DNA from: CAYVQE01 sp964633205
GTDB taxonomy: Bacteria; Myxococcota; B64-G9
Direction: 5' to 3'
Length of the DNA: 17,980 nucleotides
Assembly (NCBI GenBank): GCA_964633205.1
Contig: CAZWFN010000132.1
Span: 1 to 17,980 of the forward strand
The number at the start of each line of letters is the position of its first letter. Positions within the stretch are counted from its first letter, which is position 1. The notes under the pieces were generated by a model. The model searched no databases. It saw only the letters and a list, made by a program, of their open reading frames with translations, and was not told the DNA's origin. Positions 8,496-15,608 of this stretch are shown piece by piece. The position numbers and the translations under genes are program-made.

Positions 8496-9890
8496 CTACT
8501 TCCAATGCGAGGTGATGAACTCCTCGGTCTCGGGCAGGCCGCCCTGCAAGATCAGGTAGCCGTTGTGGGGCTCGCGTTCGGTGATCTCGTGGTTGATCGG
8601 GGTGCGCATCATGCGCCACACCTCTTCCCGATCGTCGGTGTGGCCCAGCACCCAGCATAGCTTCATCAGCGCGGTCTCGGGCAGCATGTTGTCCAGCGGC
8701 ATCACGCCGATGTCCAGCAGGTCGCGGCCGGTGTCATAGACGTACATCCGGGCGTAGCCCCAGAGGGTCTGTACCGTCATCACCACGTGCACGCCCTCGT
8801 CGATCACCTTTTTCAGTGCCGGGTACAGCGGCTTGTTGACGTGTCCCAGGCCGGTTCCGGCGATGACGATGCCGCGGTAGCCCTTCTCGGCCACAGCCTC
8901 GATCAGGTCGGGCGCCATGCCCGGGTAGTAGTAGAGCAGGGTCACCCGGTCTTCGTAGACCGGATCGATGCGCAACTGGCGCTCGGGATCGCGGCGGCGG
9001 TAGTCGTCGGTGAGATACTCGAAGCCGTCGCGGCCGACGATGGCCAGCGGGATGTCGCCGATGGTGCGAAAGGCGCTGCGGTAGGAAGAGTGCATCTTGC
9101 GGCAGCGGGTGGCCCGGTGCACCAGGCCGTAGCGATCCGAGGTCGGGCCGAACATGCAGATCTGCACCTCGGCGATGTCGCCGTAGGCCGCTGCCCGCAC
9201 CGCGTGGATCAGGTTCAGCGCGGCGTCGCTGCTGGGTCGGTCCGAGGAGCGCTGGCTGCCGACCAGCACGATGGGCACCGGACTGTCCTGGACCATGAAG
9301 CTGAGCACCGAGGCGGTGTGGCCCATGGTGTCGGTGCCGTGGCCGATGACGATGCCGTCGGCGCCGGCTTCGATCTCGCGCCCGATCTGCTCGGCCAGCG
9401 TCAGGTACTGCTCGCGGCCCATATTCTCCGAGAACACGCCGAACAGCTTTTTCGTGGTCAGGTTGCACAGGTCGGCCAGCTCGGGCACGGCGCCGTAGAG
9501 CTCGCCCGGGGTGAAGGCCGGGATGACCGCTCCGGTGCGGTAGTCGAGCCGCGAGGCGATGGTACCGCCGGTGCCCAGCAGGGTGATCTGCGGCAGGTCG
9601 GCCTGGCGCGGGAAGGCCTTCTCCGGAATCTGGTAGATGGCCTCCTTGAAGCCCAGCTCCTCGACGTGGCGGATGCGGTCGACGTGCAGCCCCACGTTGT
9701 AGCCGTTGTCCAGCTTCACCACCACGTGCAGATCATCGTAGGTCTCGCTGCGGGGCAGGATGACGCCCTTGAAGGTGCTGCCGCGATCGTTGGTGATGCG
9801 CACGTCGCTCCACACGCGGACGCCCAATCGCTCGAGCGTGGCGCGGGCGCGCCCTTTGTATCCGTCGAGCCCATCCCGGGCTGCGCTCAT
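8496..9890 (-). CDS. gatD: Glu-tRNA(Gln) amidotransferase subunit D (archaeal-type glutaminase/asparaginase-like)
   Basis: GatD is the asparaginase-like subunit that frees ammonia from an amide donor for GatE, which converts Glu-tRNA(Gln) to Gln-tRNA(Gln) in the cytoplasm. The 464-aa product starts with the small GatD-specific beta-barrel domain (about 20-95, with VILPRSETYDDLHVVVKLDNGYN). The L-asparaginase-type fold follows: LLGTGGTIAS holds the nucleophile-type Thr110, HGTDTM holds Thr186 and Asp187, and GSQRSSDRPSSDA follows. The N-terminal domain and the QRSSDRPSSDA signature separate it from ordinary AnsA/AnsB asparaginases. The ATG overlaps the gatE stop as ATGA, with GGAGGGAGA just upstream. 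The frame stays open further upstream inside gatE, but that part has no GatD similarity. The length is slightly above archaeal GatD (about 435 aa). Confidence 0.93.
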   Translation of the reverse strand: MSAARDGLDGYKGRARATLERLGVRVWSDVRITNDRGSTFKGVILPRSETYDDLHVVVKLDNGYNVGLHVDRIRHVEELGFKEAIYQIPEKAFPRQADLPQITLLGTGGTIASRLDYRTGAVIPAFTPGELYGAVPELADLCNLTTKKLFGVFSENMGREQYLTLAEQIGREIEAGADGIVIGHGTDTMGHTASVLSFMVQDSPVPIVLVGSQRSSDRPSSDAALNLIHAVRAAAYGDIAEVQICMFGPTSDRYGLVHRATRCRKMHSSYRSAFRTIGDIPLAIVGRDGFEYLTDDYRRRDPERQLRIDPVYEDRVTLLYYYPGMAPDLIEAVAEKGYRGIVIAGTGLGHVNKPLYPALKKVIDEGVHVVMTVQTLWGYARMYVYDTGRDLLDIGVMPLDNMLPETALMKLCWVLGHTDDREEVWRMMRTPINHEITEREPHNGYLILQGGLPETEEFITSHWK

Positions 9891-11887
9891 GGCTGGTCTC
9901 CCTCCACCCCGATATCCGCCCCGATCGACTCCAAGGCCCGGGCCACCTCGCGGGCCGGCACCCGGCCGCGCAGTGCGGCCATGGCCAGGCCCATGGCGAA
10001 GCGCCGGCGCCCCGCCGGCGCGACCGCGTGATCGGGCCGGGCGGCGGCCAGCCGGGCGGTCAGCGAGCGGCGCCACCCTTTTGGGGCCCGGCCCAGGCCA
10101 CGCTCCTCGATCATCTCGGCCAGGCTGCGCTCGCCGCCGACGACGAGCTGTTCGACCAGCGTGTCGATGGCCTCCCACAGCACCGGCCGCTCGGCCAACA
10201 ACCGGAACAGGGCCTCCCAGCGCTCGGGCTCGACCTCGGCCACGTCGAGGCCGCCGCGCTGCAGGCCCTTGAGCCGCTCGCCGAACAGGAAGGCCGCTCG
10301 GCGCAGGTCGGCACCGGCGGCGGCGACCATCCGATCGACCAGATCGGCTCCGCCGCGCCGGATCAAGTAGTGAATGGTCGGCCGGGGCACGCCAGCCGCA
10401 TCGTAGCGTTGCTCGCGCTCCCAGGGCGGCGGCGGCAACCCGGCGCGCAGCCGCTCGATGCGCTCCGGGGTCAGGCTGGTAGGCGGGCTGTCGGTGTCCG
10501 GGTACATCCGATCGGGTCCGGGCAGGATGCGTTCGAAATCGGTGCTGCCATCGGGGTAGGGTTGGCGGGTCTCGTTGGGTACGCCCTCCAGCGCGGCGAC
10601 GTAGCGCAGGCGTACCTCGTCCAACGCGGTGCGGGTGTCGGCCTCCGGCCCCCAGACCAGCACCAGCGCATCATTGGGCCCGCACTGCACCTCCTGCTTG
10701 AGCCGGCGCAGCTCGCGCTGCGACTCGGCGTAGTCGGGCCACTTCTCGCTGTGCAGCAGAATCGGCTGCTGGTCCAGTCCGGCCACCACCCGCACCCGGC
10801 CGGCCAGCTCATGGGCGAAGATGTGATCCGGCTGGGTGGGCCAGGCCAGGGTGCCGGCCAGGCCGGGCAGGACACCGGCCCGCACCTGGAAGGGCCCTTC
10901 GCCCAGGGCGAAGCCGGGCTTGCGGCCTTGTTCTTCGACGAAGCGCGCCCAGCCCTCGGGCCGCAGGTAGTCCAGCGCCGAGGTGGCGAACAGGGCGCTG
11001 ACGTCGACCTCGCGCATCTCGATGTGATCCGGCCGCGTGAACCCCCGCCGGGCCAGCTCGTCGCGCAGCCCGAGCAGGTTGACCTGCCGCACCGCCTCGC
11101 CGTGGACCAACCGCGGCGCCCAGCCGGCTTGCGGTACGCCCTTGATCTCGACCCGCCGGCCGCCGCGCACCGACACGTTGACGTCCTGGCGGCTGGCGCC
11201 GATGCCGGTGCGCACGTGGCCGGTGCTGCGGCAGACCAGCCCGATCAGGCGGATGGCCTGCTCGACCTCCTCGGGCGTGCGCAGGTCGGGCCCGGTCACG
11301 GTCTCGATCAGCGGCATGCCCAGCCGGTCGGTGCGCCAGACGATCAGGTGGCCCTCGTCGGATACCTCGCGGCAGGAGTCCTCCTCGACGCTGACGTGGG
11401 TGATGGTCAGCTGGCGATCGCCGAAGGGCACCCGGCCCTCGACGCCGACGATGGCGGTGCGCTGGAAGCCGGTGGGAATGGAGCCGTCCAGGTACTGCTT
11501 GCGGGCGATGTGCACCTCGTCGATGATGTCGCAGCCCAGCATCAGGCACTGCTCGACGGCGATGTCGAGCGCCTGCTGGTTGACCAGAAAGGGCGGCGTG
11601 TCGTCCATCTCGTAGGTGCAGACGTTGCTCTTGTGCAGCAGGTAGATGATGTTCTTGCGCGACTTGAACTCCATCAGCGCGGTGCCGTCGTATTCGCCGA
11701 GCTCGGACAGGGTGGGCCGCATGTGGCGCAGCACCACCCCATCGTGGACGTCGGTGTACAGCCGCGCCGGGCAGTTGCAGAACATCTTGCGCTCGGTCAG
11801 CAGCTGCTGGTGCACCTCGAGACCGGCCACCAGGCCGATGGCCTCGTAGTCCAGGGTCGGTTCCAGGGGCTTGGTCGCCGTCTTCAT
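9887..11887 (-). CDS. gatE: Glu-tRNA(Gln) amidotransferase subunit E (archaeal-type)
   Basis: GatE is the GatB-like subunit that binds Glu-tRNA(Gln), phosphorylates the glutamyl group and amidates it with ammonia from GatD. The 666-aa product opens with GLVAGLEVHQQLL and FCNCP. It carries the GatB/GatE cradle signatures GIGASRQDVNVSV and VEIKGVPQAG (about 228-254). An inserted segment of about 290-425 fits the AspRS-type insertion that distinguishes GatE from GatB. The shared NETRQPYPDGSTDF...RMYPDTDSPP block follows (438-469), then a helical YqeY-like tail (about 520-666). The ATG at 11887 has GGAGAGGT about 9 bases upstream; in-frame sequence further upstream lacks similarity. It is cotranscribed with gatD through a 4-bp overlap. 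Archaeal GatE is usually about 620-635 aa. Confidence 0.93.
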   Translation of the reverse strand: MKTATKPLEPTLDYEAIGLVAGLEVHQQLLTERKMFCNCPARLYTDVHDGVVLRHMRPTLSELGEYDGTALMEFKSRKNIIYLLHKSNVCTYEMDDTPPFLVNQQALDIAVEQCLMLGCDIIDEVHIARKQYLDGSIPTGFQRTAIVGVEGRVPFGDRQLTITHVSVEEDSCREVSDEGHLIVWRTDRLGMPLIETVTGPDLRTPEEVEQAIRLIGLVCRSTGHVRTGIGASRQDVNVSVRGGRRVEIKGVPQAGWAPRLVHGEAVRQVNLLGLRDELARRGFTRPDHIEMREVDVSALFATSALDYLRPEGWARFVEEQGRKPGFALGEGPFQVRAGVLPGLAGTLAWPTQPDHIFAHELAGRVRVVAGLDQQPILLHSEKWPDYAESQRELRRLKQEVQCGPNDALVLVWGPEADTRTALDEVRLRYVAALEGVPNETRQPYPDGSTDFERILPGPDRMYPDTDSPPTSLTPERIERLRAGLPPPPWEREQRYDAAGVPRPTIHYLIRRGGADLVDRMVAAAGADLRRAAFLFGERLKGLQRGGLDVAEVEPERWEALFRLLAERPVLWEAIDTLVEQLVVGGERSLAEMIEERGLGRAPKGWRRSLTARLAAARPDHAVAPAGRRRFAMGLAMAALRGRVPAREVARALESIGADIGVEGDQP

Positions 11888-11954
11888 GGCTGTCTGACCT
11901 CTCCACCGTCGCGCGCGTGCCCAACATCTGCCCATCAGGTGCGGGCGACTGGTT

Positions 11955-11983
11955 TCGATAGCACAGGCAGCGGTCGCGAACAA
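11955..11983 (-). promoter_or_regulatory. Weak candidate promoter for gatED
   Basis: On the minus strand, TTGTTC (11978-11983) and TATCGA (11955-11960) are separated by 17 bases. Each matches consensus at 3 of 6 positions. This would leave a leader of about 60 nt before gatE. The 220-bp gap around it (11888-12107) is AT-richer than its flanks. I see no riboswitch or T-box structure that I could defend. Confidence 0.25.
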
Positions 11984-12046
11984 GCCGTTGGGAGGCGGTC
12001 CGGGAGGCAACGCGGCCCGATAAAATGCCAAATATTGCATCGGGCG

Positions 12047-12075
12047 TTGACTTCGCGGCCGGAAACGAGCATCTT
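12047..12075 (+). promoter_or_regulatory. Candidate promoter for the DUF4241-like gene
   Basis: TTGACT (12047-12052, 5 of 6 consensus) is followed after 17 bases by CATCTT (12070-12075, 3 of 6). Transcription would start near 12082, leaving a short leader that carries the AGGAGA ribosome site at 12095-12100. Confidence 0.4.
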
Positions 12076-12107
12076 TGACCGCCGGGAGCCCGAAAGGAGA
12101 CAGTGAA

Positions 12108-13208
12108 GTGGATCGATTCGAAAAGCTGGGAGAGGTGAGCGCACCGAGCGGCCGGCTGCTGCTGCTGGGCGAGGAGCGTCTGGCCGGGCCCGATTACAAG
12201 CGGCAGGCGATCGAGATCGATTCGGTTCCAGCCGTTGCCCCGCTGGAGGTCCAGGCCGAGCGGATGATCGAGCTCGAAGGGCCGGTGGCCTGGCGCACGG
12301 TGCGCATCGCGCTGCGGCCGGGAGTGCAGAAGGCCTGGAGCGAAAAGGCCGGGCAGCTCACGGTCGAGCAGCCGTGGATCATGCTGGCCGACCCGGCCAG
12401 CCTGGGCGACTGGCGCCACGACAGCTCGCTCGACGGCCGTGCCGATCTGCTCATCCGCGGCCGCGACGCCGAGGCGGTGGCGGCCACGGTGGGCGCCGAT
12501 CCGCTCGAGGACGGCTGGGGCTGGCTGGATCTGGAGAGCGACGAATGCGCCCGCAAGGCGCGGCTGGTCGAGCGGCTGGAGACCATCAACAAACGGGACA
12601 TCGAGGTCGAGATCCGGGCCCACTCGCACCACCAGCAGATGCTGCAGCAGGCGCTGCAGTCGCCGGTCGGCAGCGCCCGGATCGATCTCGGCGGCGCCCG
12701 GTTGTGCGCCTTCCATACCAGCTGGGACGCCGGCAGCTTTCCGGTGTTGCGCGAGCTCGACGACCAGGGCCAGCTGGTGGCGCTGCAGATCGAACTCAAC
12801 AACATCCCGGTCGACGAGGCGGTGCGCTCCACCCGGGTCGGGCTGCCGGACAGCTGCTTGCAGGCGCGCGAGCGGGCCGAGCGCGAGCGCATCGAGCGCG
12901 AGCGGCATGAACAGCAGAAGGCCGAGCGCCAGCGGGCCAGAAGCGAGCGGACCGAGCAACGCCGCGCCGAGCGCGAGCGCACCAAGCAGGAACGGGCCGA
13001 GAAGCGCCGCGCCGAGCGCGAGCGGCGCCTCGCCGAGCGGGAGCGCCGGCGGCGGGAGCGGCTGGCCGCCGCCGAAGCCGCCCGGCCCGAGCCGATCCGC
13101 TCGCGCCAGCTGCCGGATGGCAACCTGACCATGACCACCCCGCGCGGCAATCGTATCGAGGGCCTGACTGCACACGACGTGTGCCAAGTCCTCGAGAACC
13201 TGCCCTGA
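12108..13208 (+). CDS. DUF4241-like protein with a long Glu/Arg-rich helix
   Basis: The 366-aa product starts at the GTG at 12108, which has AGGAGA 7 bases upstream; an in-frame TTG at 12075 lies ahead of that site and is unlikely. The N-terminal ~245 residues resemble DUF4241 in outline: APSGRLLLLGEERL at the start and FHTSWDAGSFPVLRELDDQG near residue 210, similar to that family's SGWGDGSYPV region. This assignment is tentative. Residues about 252-326 are almost only Glu, Arg, Ala, Lys and Gln in ER/AER repeats, which suggests a single stable alpha-helix or coiled coil. A short conserved-looking tail follows (RQLPDGNLTMTTPRGNRIEG). No signal peptide or membrane segment is visible. The gene is divergent from gatED and precedes the flavoprotein by 39 bp, probably as one transcript. 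The biochemical role is unknown. Confidence 0.75.
   Translation: MDRFEKLGEVSAPSGRLLLLGEERLAGPDYKRQAIEIDSVPAVAPLEVQAERMIELEGPVAWRTVRIALRPGVQKAWSEKAGQLTVEQPWIMLADPASLGDWRHDSSLDGRADLLIRGRDAEAVAATVGADPLEDGWGWLDLESDECARKARLVERLETINKRDIEVEIRAHSHHQQMLQQALQSPVGSARIDLGGARLCAFHTSWDAGSFPVLRELDDQGQLVALQIELNNIPVDEAVRSTRVGLPDSCLQARERAERERIERERHEQQKAERQRARSERTEQRRAERERTKQERAEKRRAERERRLAERERRRRERLAAAEAARPEPIRSRQLPDGNLTMTTPRGNRIEGLTAHDVCQVLENLP
12961..13024 (+). repeat. 45-bp-period repeat inside the Glu/Arg-rich helix
   Basis: A 19-base unit starting GCCGCGCCGAGCG occurs at 12961-12979 and again at 13006-13024, in frame, 15 codons apart. Related GAGCGCGAGCG units flank it from about 12870 to 13070. The pattern fits internal duplication that lengthened the charged helix. 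Confidence 0.7.
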
Positions 13209-13247
13209 GCGCGGGGCGCGCCGGCAGGGGTGGGCGGGGGGGGCGCC

Positions 13248-14675
13248 ATGAACGCGACCGAGTCCTTCGACCTGATCGTCATCGGCTCCGGCGCCGGGCT
13301 CAACGTGGCCGCCGCGGCCCACGCCGCCGGCCGGCGGGTGGCGCTGATCGACGATGGACCGCTGGGCGGCACCTGCCTGAACCGGGGCTGCATCCCGACC
13401 AAGATCATCCTTTACCCGGCCGAGCTGGCCACCGCCGTGCGCGAGGCGGCGCCCATCGGCGTACAGGCCGACGGGGTGCGCATCGACTTCGCCACCGTGA
13501 TGCAGCGCGCCCGCGATCTGGTGGCCGGCGACGTGGCCGAGATGGAGCAGAGCCTGCAGCAGGCCGAGGGTTTCACCTTCATCAACGCCCGCTGCCGCTT
13601 CGTAGCCGAGCGCGAGCTGGAGGTGGCCGGCCGGCGGCTGAGCGCGCCGCAGCTGCTGATCGCCGCCGGGGCCCGGGAGTGGATCCCGGACTGGCCCGGG
13701 CTGGAGGAGATCGGCTATCTGACCTCGACCTCGGCGCTGCAGCTCGAGACCCCGCCGGCCGAGCTGGTCATCGTCGGCGGCGGCTACATCGCCTGCGAGT
13801 TCGGTCACTTCTTCGAAGCGGTGGGCAGCCGGGTGACCCTGGTGGGCCGCAACCGGCAGCTGGTGCCGGCCGAGGAGCCCGAGATCGCGGCCGAGCTCGA
13901 GCGGCGGTTGGGCCAACGCATGGAAATCCACACCGGGGTCGAGGTGCTGGGCGCAGAGCAGCGCGACGGGCAAAAGGTGCTGCTGGCCCGCGCCGGCGAC
14001 GAGTCGTTGCGGTTTGCGGCCGACGAGCTGCTGCTGGCGGCCGGCCGGCGTTCCAATGCCGACTGGTTCCAGCCCCAGGCGGCCGGGGTGCGCACCGACG
14101 CCGAGGGTTGGGTGGAGGTGGACGAGTACCTGCGCACCAACGCCGCCGGGGTCTGGGCCATCGGCGACGCCATCGGCCGCGACCAGTTCCGCCATGCCGC
14201 CAACGCCGAGGCCGATGTGGTCTGGCACAACATGAACGTCGCCGACGAGGCCGAGCTCGAGCCGCTGGACCGGCACGCGGTGCCGCACGCGGTGTTCACC
14301 CACCCCGAGATCGCTGCGGTGGGCCTGCGCGAGCAGGAGGCCATGGCCGCCGGCCACCTGGTCATGGTCGGCGAGGCCGACTACAGCGCGGCCATCAAGG
14401 GCTATGCCATGGACGCGGCCGGCAGCCGGATCAAGGTCATCATCGACGCCCGCGACCGGCGCATCCTGGGCGCCCACGCCATCGGCCCCTGCGCCACGGC
14501 CATGGTGCAGCCGCTGGTCTACCTGATGCACGCCGGCGCGGGCGACTTCCTGCCGCTGGTGCGCGCCCAGACCATCCACCCGGCCATGGAAGAGATCATG
14601 GTCCGCGCCTTCGGCAACCTGCGCCCCGGCCGGGGCCAGGAGCAGCACTTCCAGCACCAGCACCACCACGAATGA
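13248..14675 (+). CDS. Dihydrolipoamide-dehydrogenase-family FAD disulfide oxidoreductase
   Basis: This is a class I pyridine nucleotide-disulfide oxidoreductase (475 aa) that would pass electrons between NAD(P)H and a disulfide substrate through FAD. The FAD-binding start is LIVIGSGAGLNVA. The redox pair is Cys43/Cys48 in GGTCLNRGCIPTK. The NAD site is IVGGGYIACEFG near 177, the second FAD contact is WAIGDAIG near 306, and the C-terminal catalytic dyad is His444/Glu449 in HPAMEE. The variant GSGAG and the HAANAEADVVWHNM segment resemble archaeal and mycothione-reductase-like branches more than E. coli Lpd, so the substrate is open. No E1/E2 complex genes are adjacent. The tail is His/Gln-rich (QHFQHQHHHE). 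I preferred the ATG at 13248, behind a G-rich run, over a GTG at 13230. The stop is 13 bp from the stop of the convergent DUF1295 gene. Confidence 0.88.
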   Translation: MNATESFDLIVIGSGAGLNVAAAAHAAGRRVALIDDGPLGGTCLNRGCIPTKIILYPAELATAVREAAPIGVQADGVRIDFATVMQRARDLVAGDVAEMEQSLQQAEGFTFINARCRFVAERELEVAGRRLSAPQLLIAAGAREWIPDWPGLEEIGYLTSTSALQLETPPAELVIVGGGYIACEFGHFFEAVGSRVTLVGRNRQLVPAEEPEIAAELERRLGQRMEIHTGVEVLGAEQRDGQKVLLARAGDESLRFAADELLLAAGRRSNADWFQPQAAGVRTDAEGWVEVDEYLRTNAAGVWAIGDAIGRDQFRHAANAEADVVWHNMNVADEAELEPLDRHAVPHAVFTHPEIAAVGLREQEAMAAGHLVMVGEADYSAAIKGYAMDAAGSRIKVIIDARDRRILGAHAIGPCATAMVQPLVYLMHAGAGDFLPLVRAQTIHPAMEEIMVRAFGNLRPGRGQEQHFQHQHHHE

Positions 14676-14688
14676 AACCCGGTTGAAC

Positions 14689-15492
14689 TCAATTGTTACG
14701 CGGCGGCAAGGGGATGAGCAGGCTGGTGCGCTTCAGGTAATCCTGGAAGGCCGGGTCGTGGCCGTAGCGTTGCTGCTGCTTGCGGCGGACGGTGGGGATG
14801 CCCGAGACGAACAGCAGCAGTACGGTCAGAAAGATGGGCCCCAGCAGCGCCAGCCACTCCCAGCCGTCCAGCGCCGGCACCGCGGCCACGAACAATCCCC
14901 ACCAGCACAGCAGCTCGCCGAAGTAGTTGGGATGCCGCGAATAGCGCCACAGGCCGCGCTCGATCCAGCGGCCCCGGTTGGCCGGGTCGTTGCGGAAGGC
15001 GAACTTCTGCTGATCGGCCACTGTCTCGACGACGAAGCCCACCAGCCACAGCCCGGCGCCGACCCACAGCGGCCAGCCCGGCTGGAGCGGCCCGGGGTGC
15101 GACAGCAGCATGGTCACCGGCAGCAGCACCGTCCAGATGGTCACCGCCTGCAGCGTCCAGAAGCCGGCGAACTTGAAGGGGTGCTCGCGGATGCCGTCGA
15201 AGCGTTCGTCGCGGCCGGTGCGCAGCACCCGCCGCAGCAGGTAGCCGCCCAACCTGAGGCCCCACAGCACCACCAGCGCGCACACCAGCAGCCGCGGCAG
15301 CTCGTAGCGGCCGCCGCCGACCAGCAGCGCCACGGCCATCAGGGCGAAGGTGGCCGCGTAGGTGATGTCGGTCAGGGTGTCGGTGCGCCGTACAGCCGCC
15401 ACGGCGAAGGCCGCCAGCTGTATGCCCAGCACCGCGGCTGAGGTGAACAGCAGGTTGTTCGGATCCGCTTCGATGATCGGCAAGAATTCCAT
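14689..15492 (-). CDS. DUF1295 / steroid 5-alpha-reductase-like integral membrane protein
   Basis: The 267-aa product is an integral membrane protein with about six to seven hydrophobic segments (roughly 15-36, 45-60, 67-88, 110-130, 140-158, 190-206 and 212-231). The C-terminal signature is RGLWRYSRHPNYFGELLCWWG. It is shared by DUF1295, isoprenylcysteine methyltransferases and steroid 5-alpha-reductase-type proteins, where this part binds the SAM or NADPH cofactor. GYLLRRVLRTGRDERFDGIR in the middle is typical of DUF1295. The substrate is unknown, perhaps a lipid. The ATG has GGGGAGG about 5 bases upstream. The gene is divergent from the DhaL-DegV gene and convergent with the flavoprotein. 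Confidence 0.88.
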   Translation of the reverse strand: MEFLPIIEADPNNLLFTSAAVLGIQLAAFAVAAVRRTDTLTDITYAATFALMAVALLVGGGRYELPRLLVCALVVLWGLRLGGYLLRRVLRTGRDERFDGIREHPFKFAGFWTLQAVTIWTVLLPVTMLLSHPGPLQPGWPLWVGAGLWLVGFVVETVADQQKFAFRNDPANRGRWIERGLWRYSRHPNYFGELLCWWGLFVAAVPALDGWEWLALLGPIFLTVLLLFVSGIPTVRRKQQQRYGHDPAFQDYLKRTSLLIPLPPRNN

Positions 15493-15558
15493 CGGCGCCT
15501 CCCCGCTTCGGTCCCCTTGCGCAGACTATGGGTCGGGATGAGGGCCGGCGCAAGGCGA

Positions 15559-15587
15559 TTGACAGCTTTTCTTTCAGGACCTACGTT
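15559..15587 (+). promoter_or_regulatory. Candidate promoter for the DhaL-DegV gene
   Basis: A perfect TTGACA (15559-15564) is followed after 17 bases by TACGTT (15582-15587, 3 of 6 consensus). The predicted start near 15594 gives a very short leader that holds GGAGGGG (15597-15603) before the ATG at 15609. Confidence 0.45.
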
Positions 15588-15608
15588 ATCCCGAACGGAG
15601 GGGAATCC

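Noticed and set aside
9891..10178. Upstream extension of gatD inside gatE
   Set aside because: The frame is open, but the sequence is Arg/Gly-rich shadow of gatE. The ATG in the ATGA overlap has a good Shine-Dalgarno and matches the normal GatD N-terminus.
10028..12106. 692-codon plus-strand open frame opposite gatE
   Set aside because: It mirrors gatE in the antisense frame and has a Gly/Gln/Leu-rich composition without recognisable motifs.
11888..12107. Possible T-box or riboswitch upstream of gatE
   Set aside because: The tRNA-related function made it worth looking, but I could not find a specifier-loop, T-box core or terminator/antiterminator pair in the leader.
10809..14669. Very long minus-strand open frame (about 1286 codons) across the DUF4241-like and flavoprotein genes
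   Set aside because: It runs antisense to a well-supported flavoprotein and a DUF4241-like gene and is out of frame with gatE. Its composition is low-complexity Gly/Ala/Gln/Leu, typical of the antisense frame of GC-rich genes.
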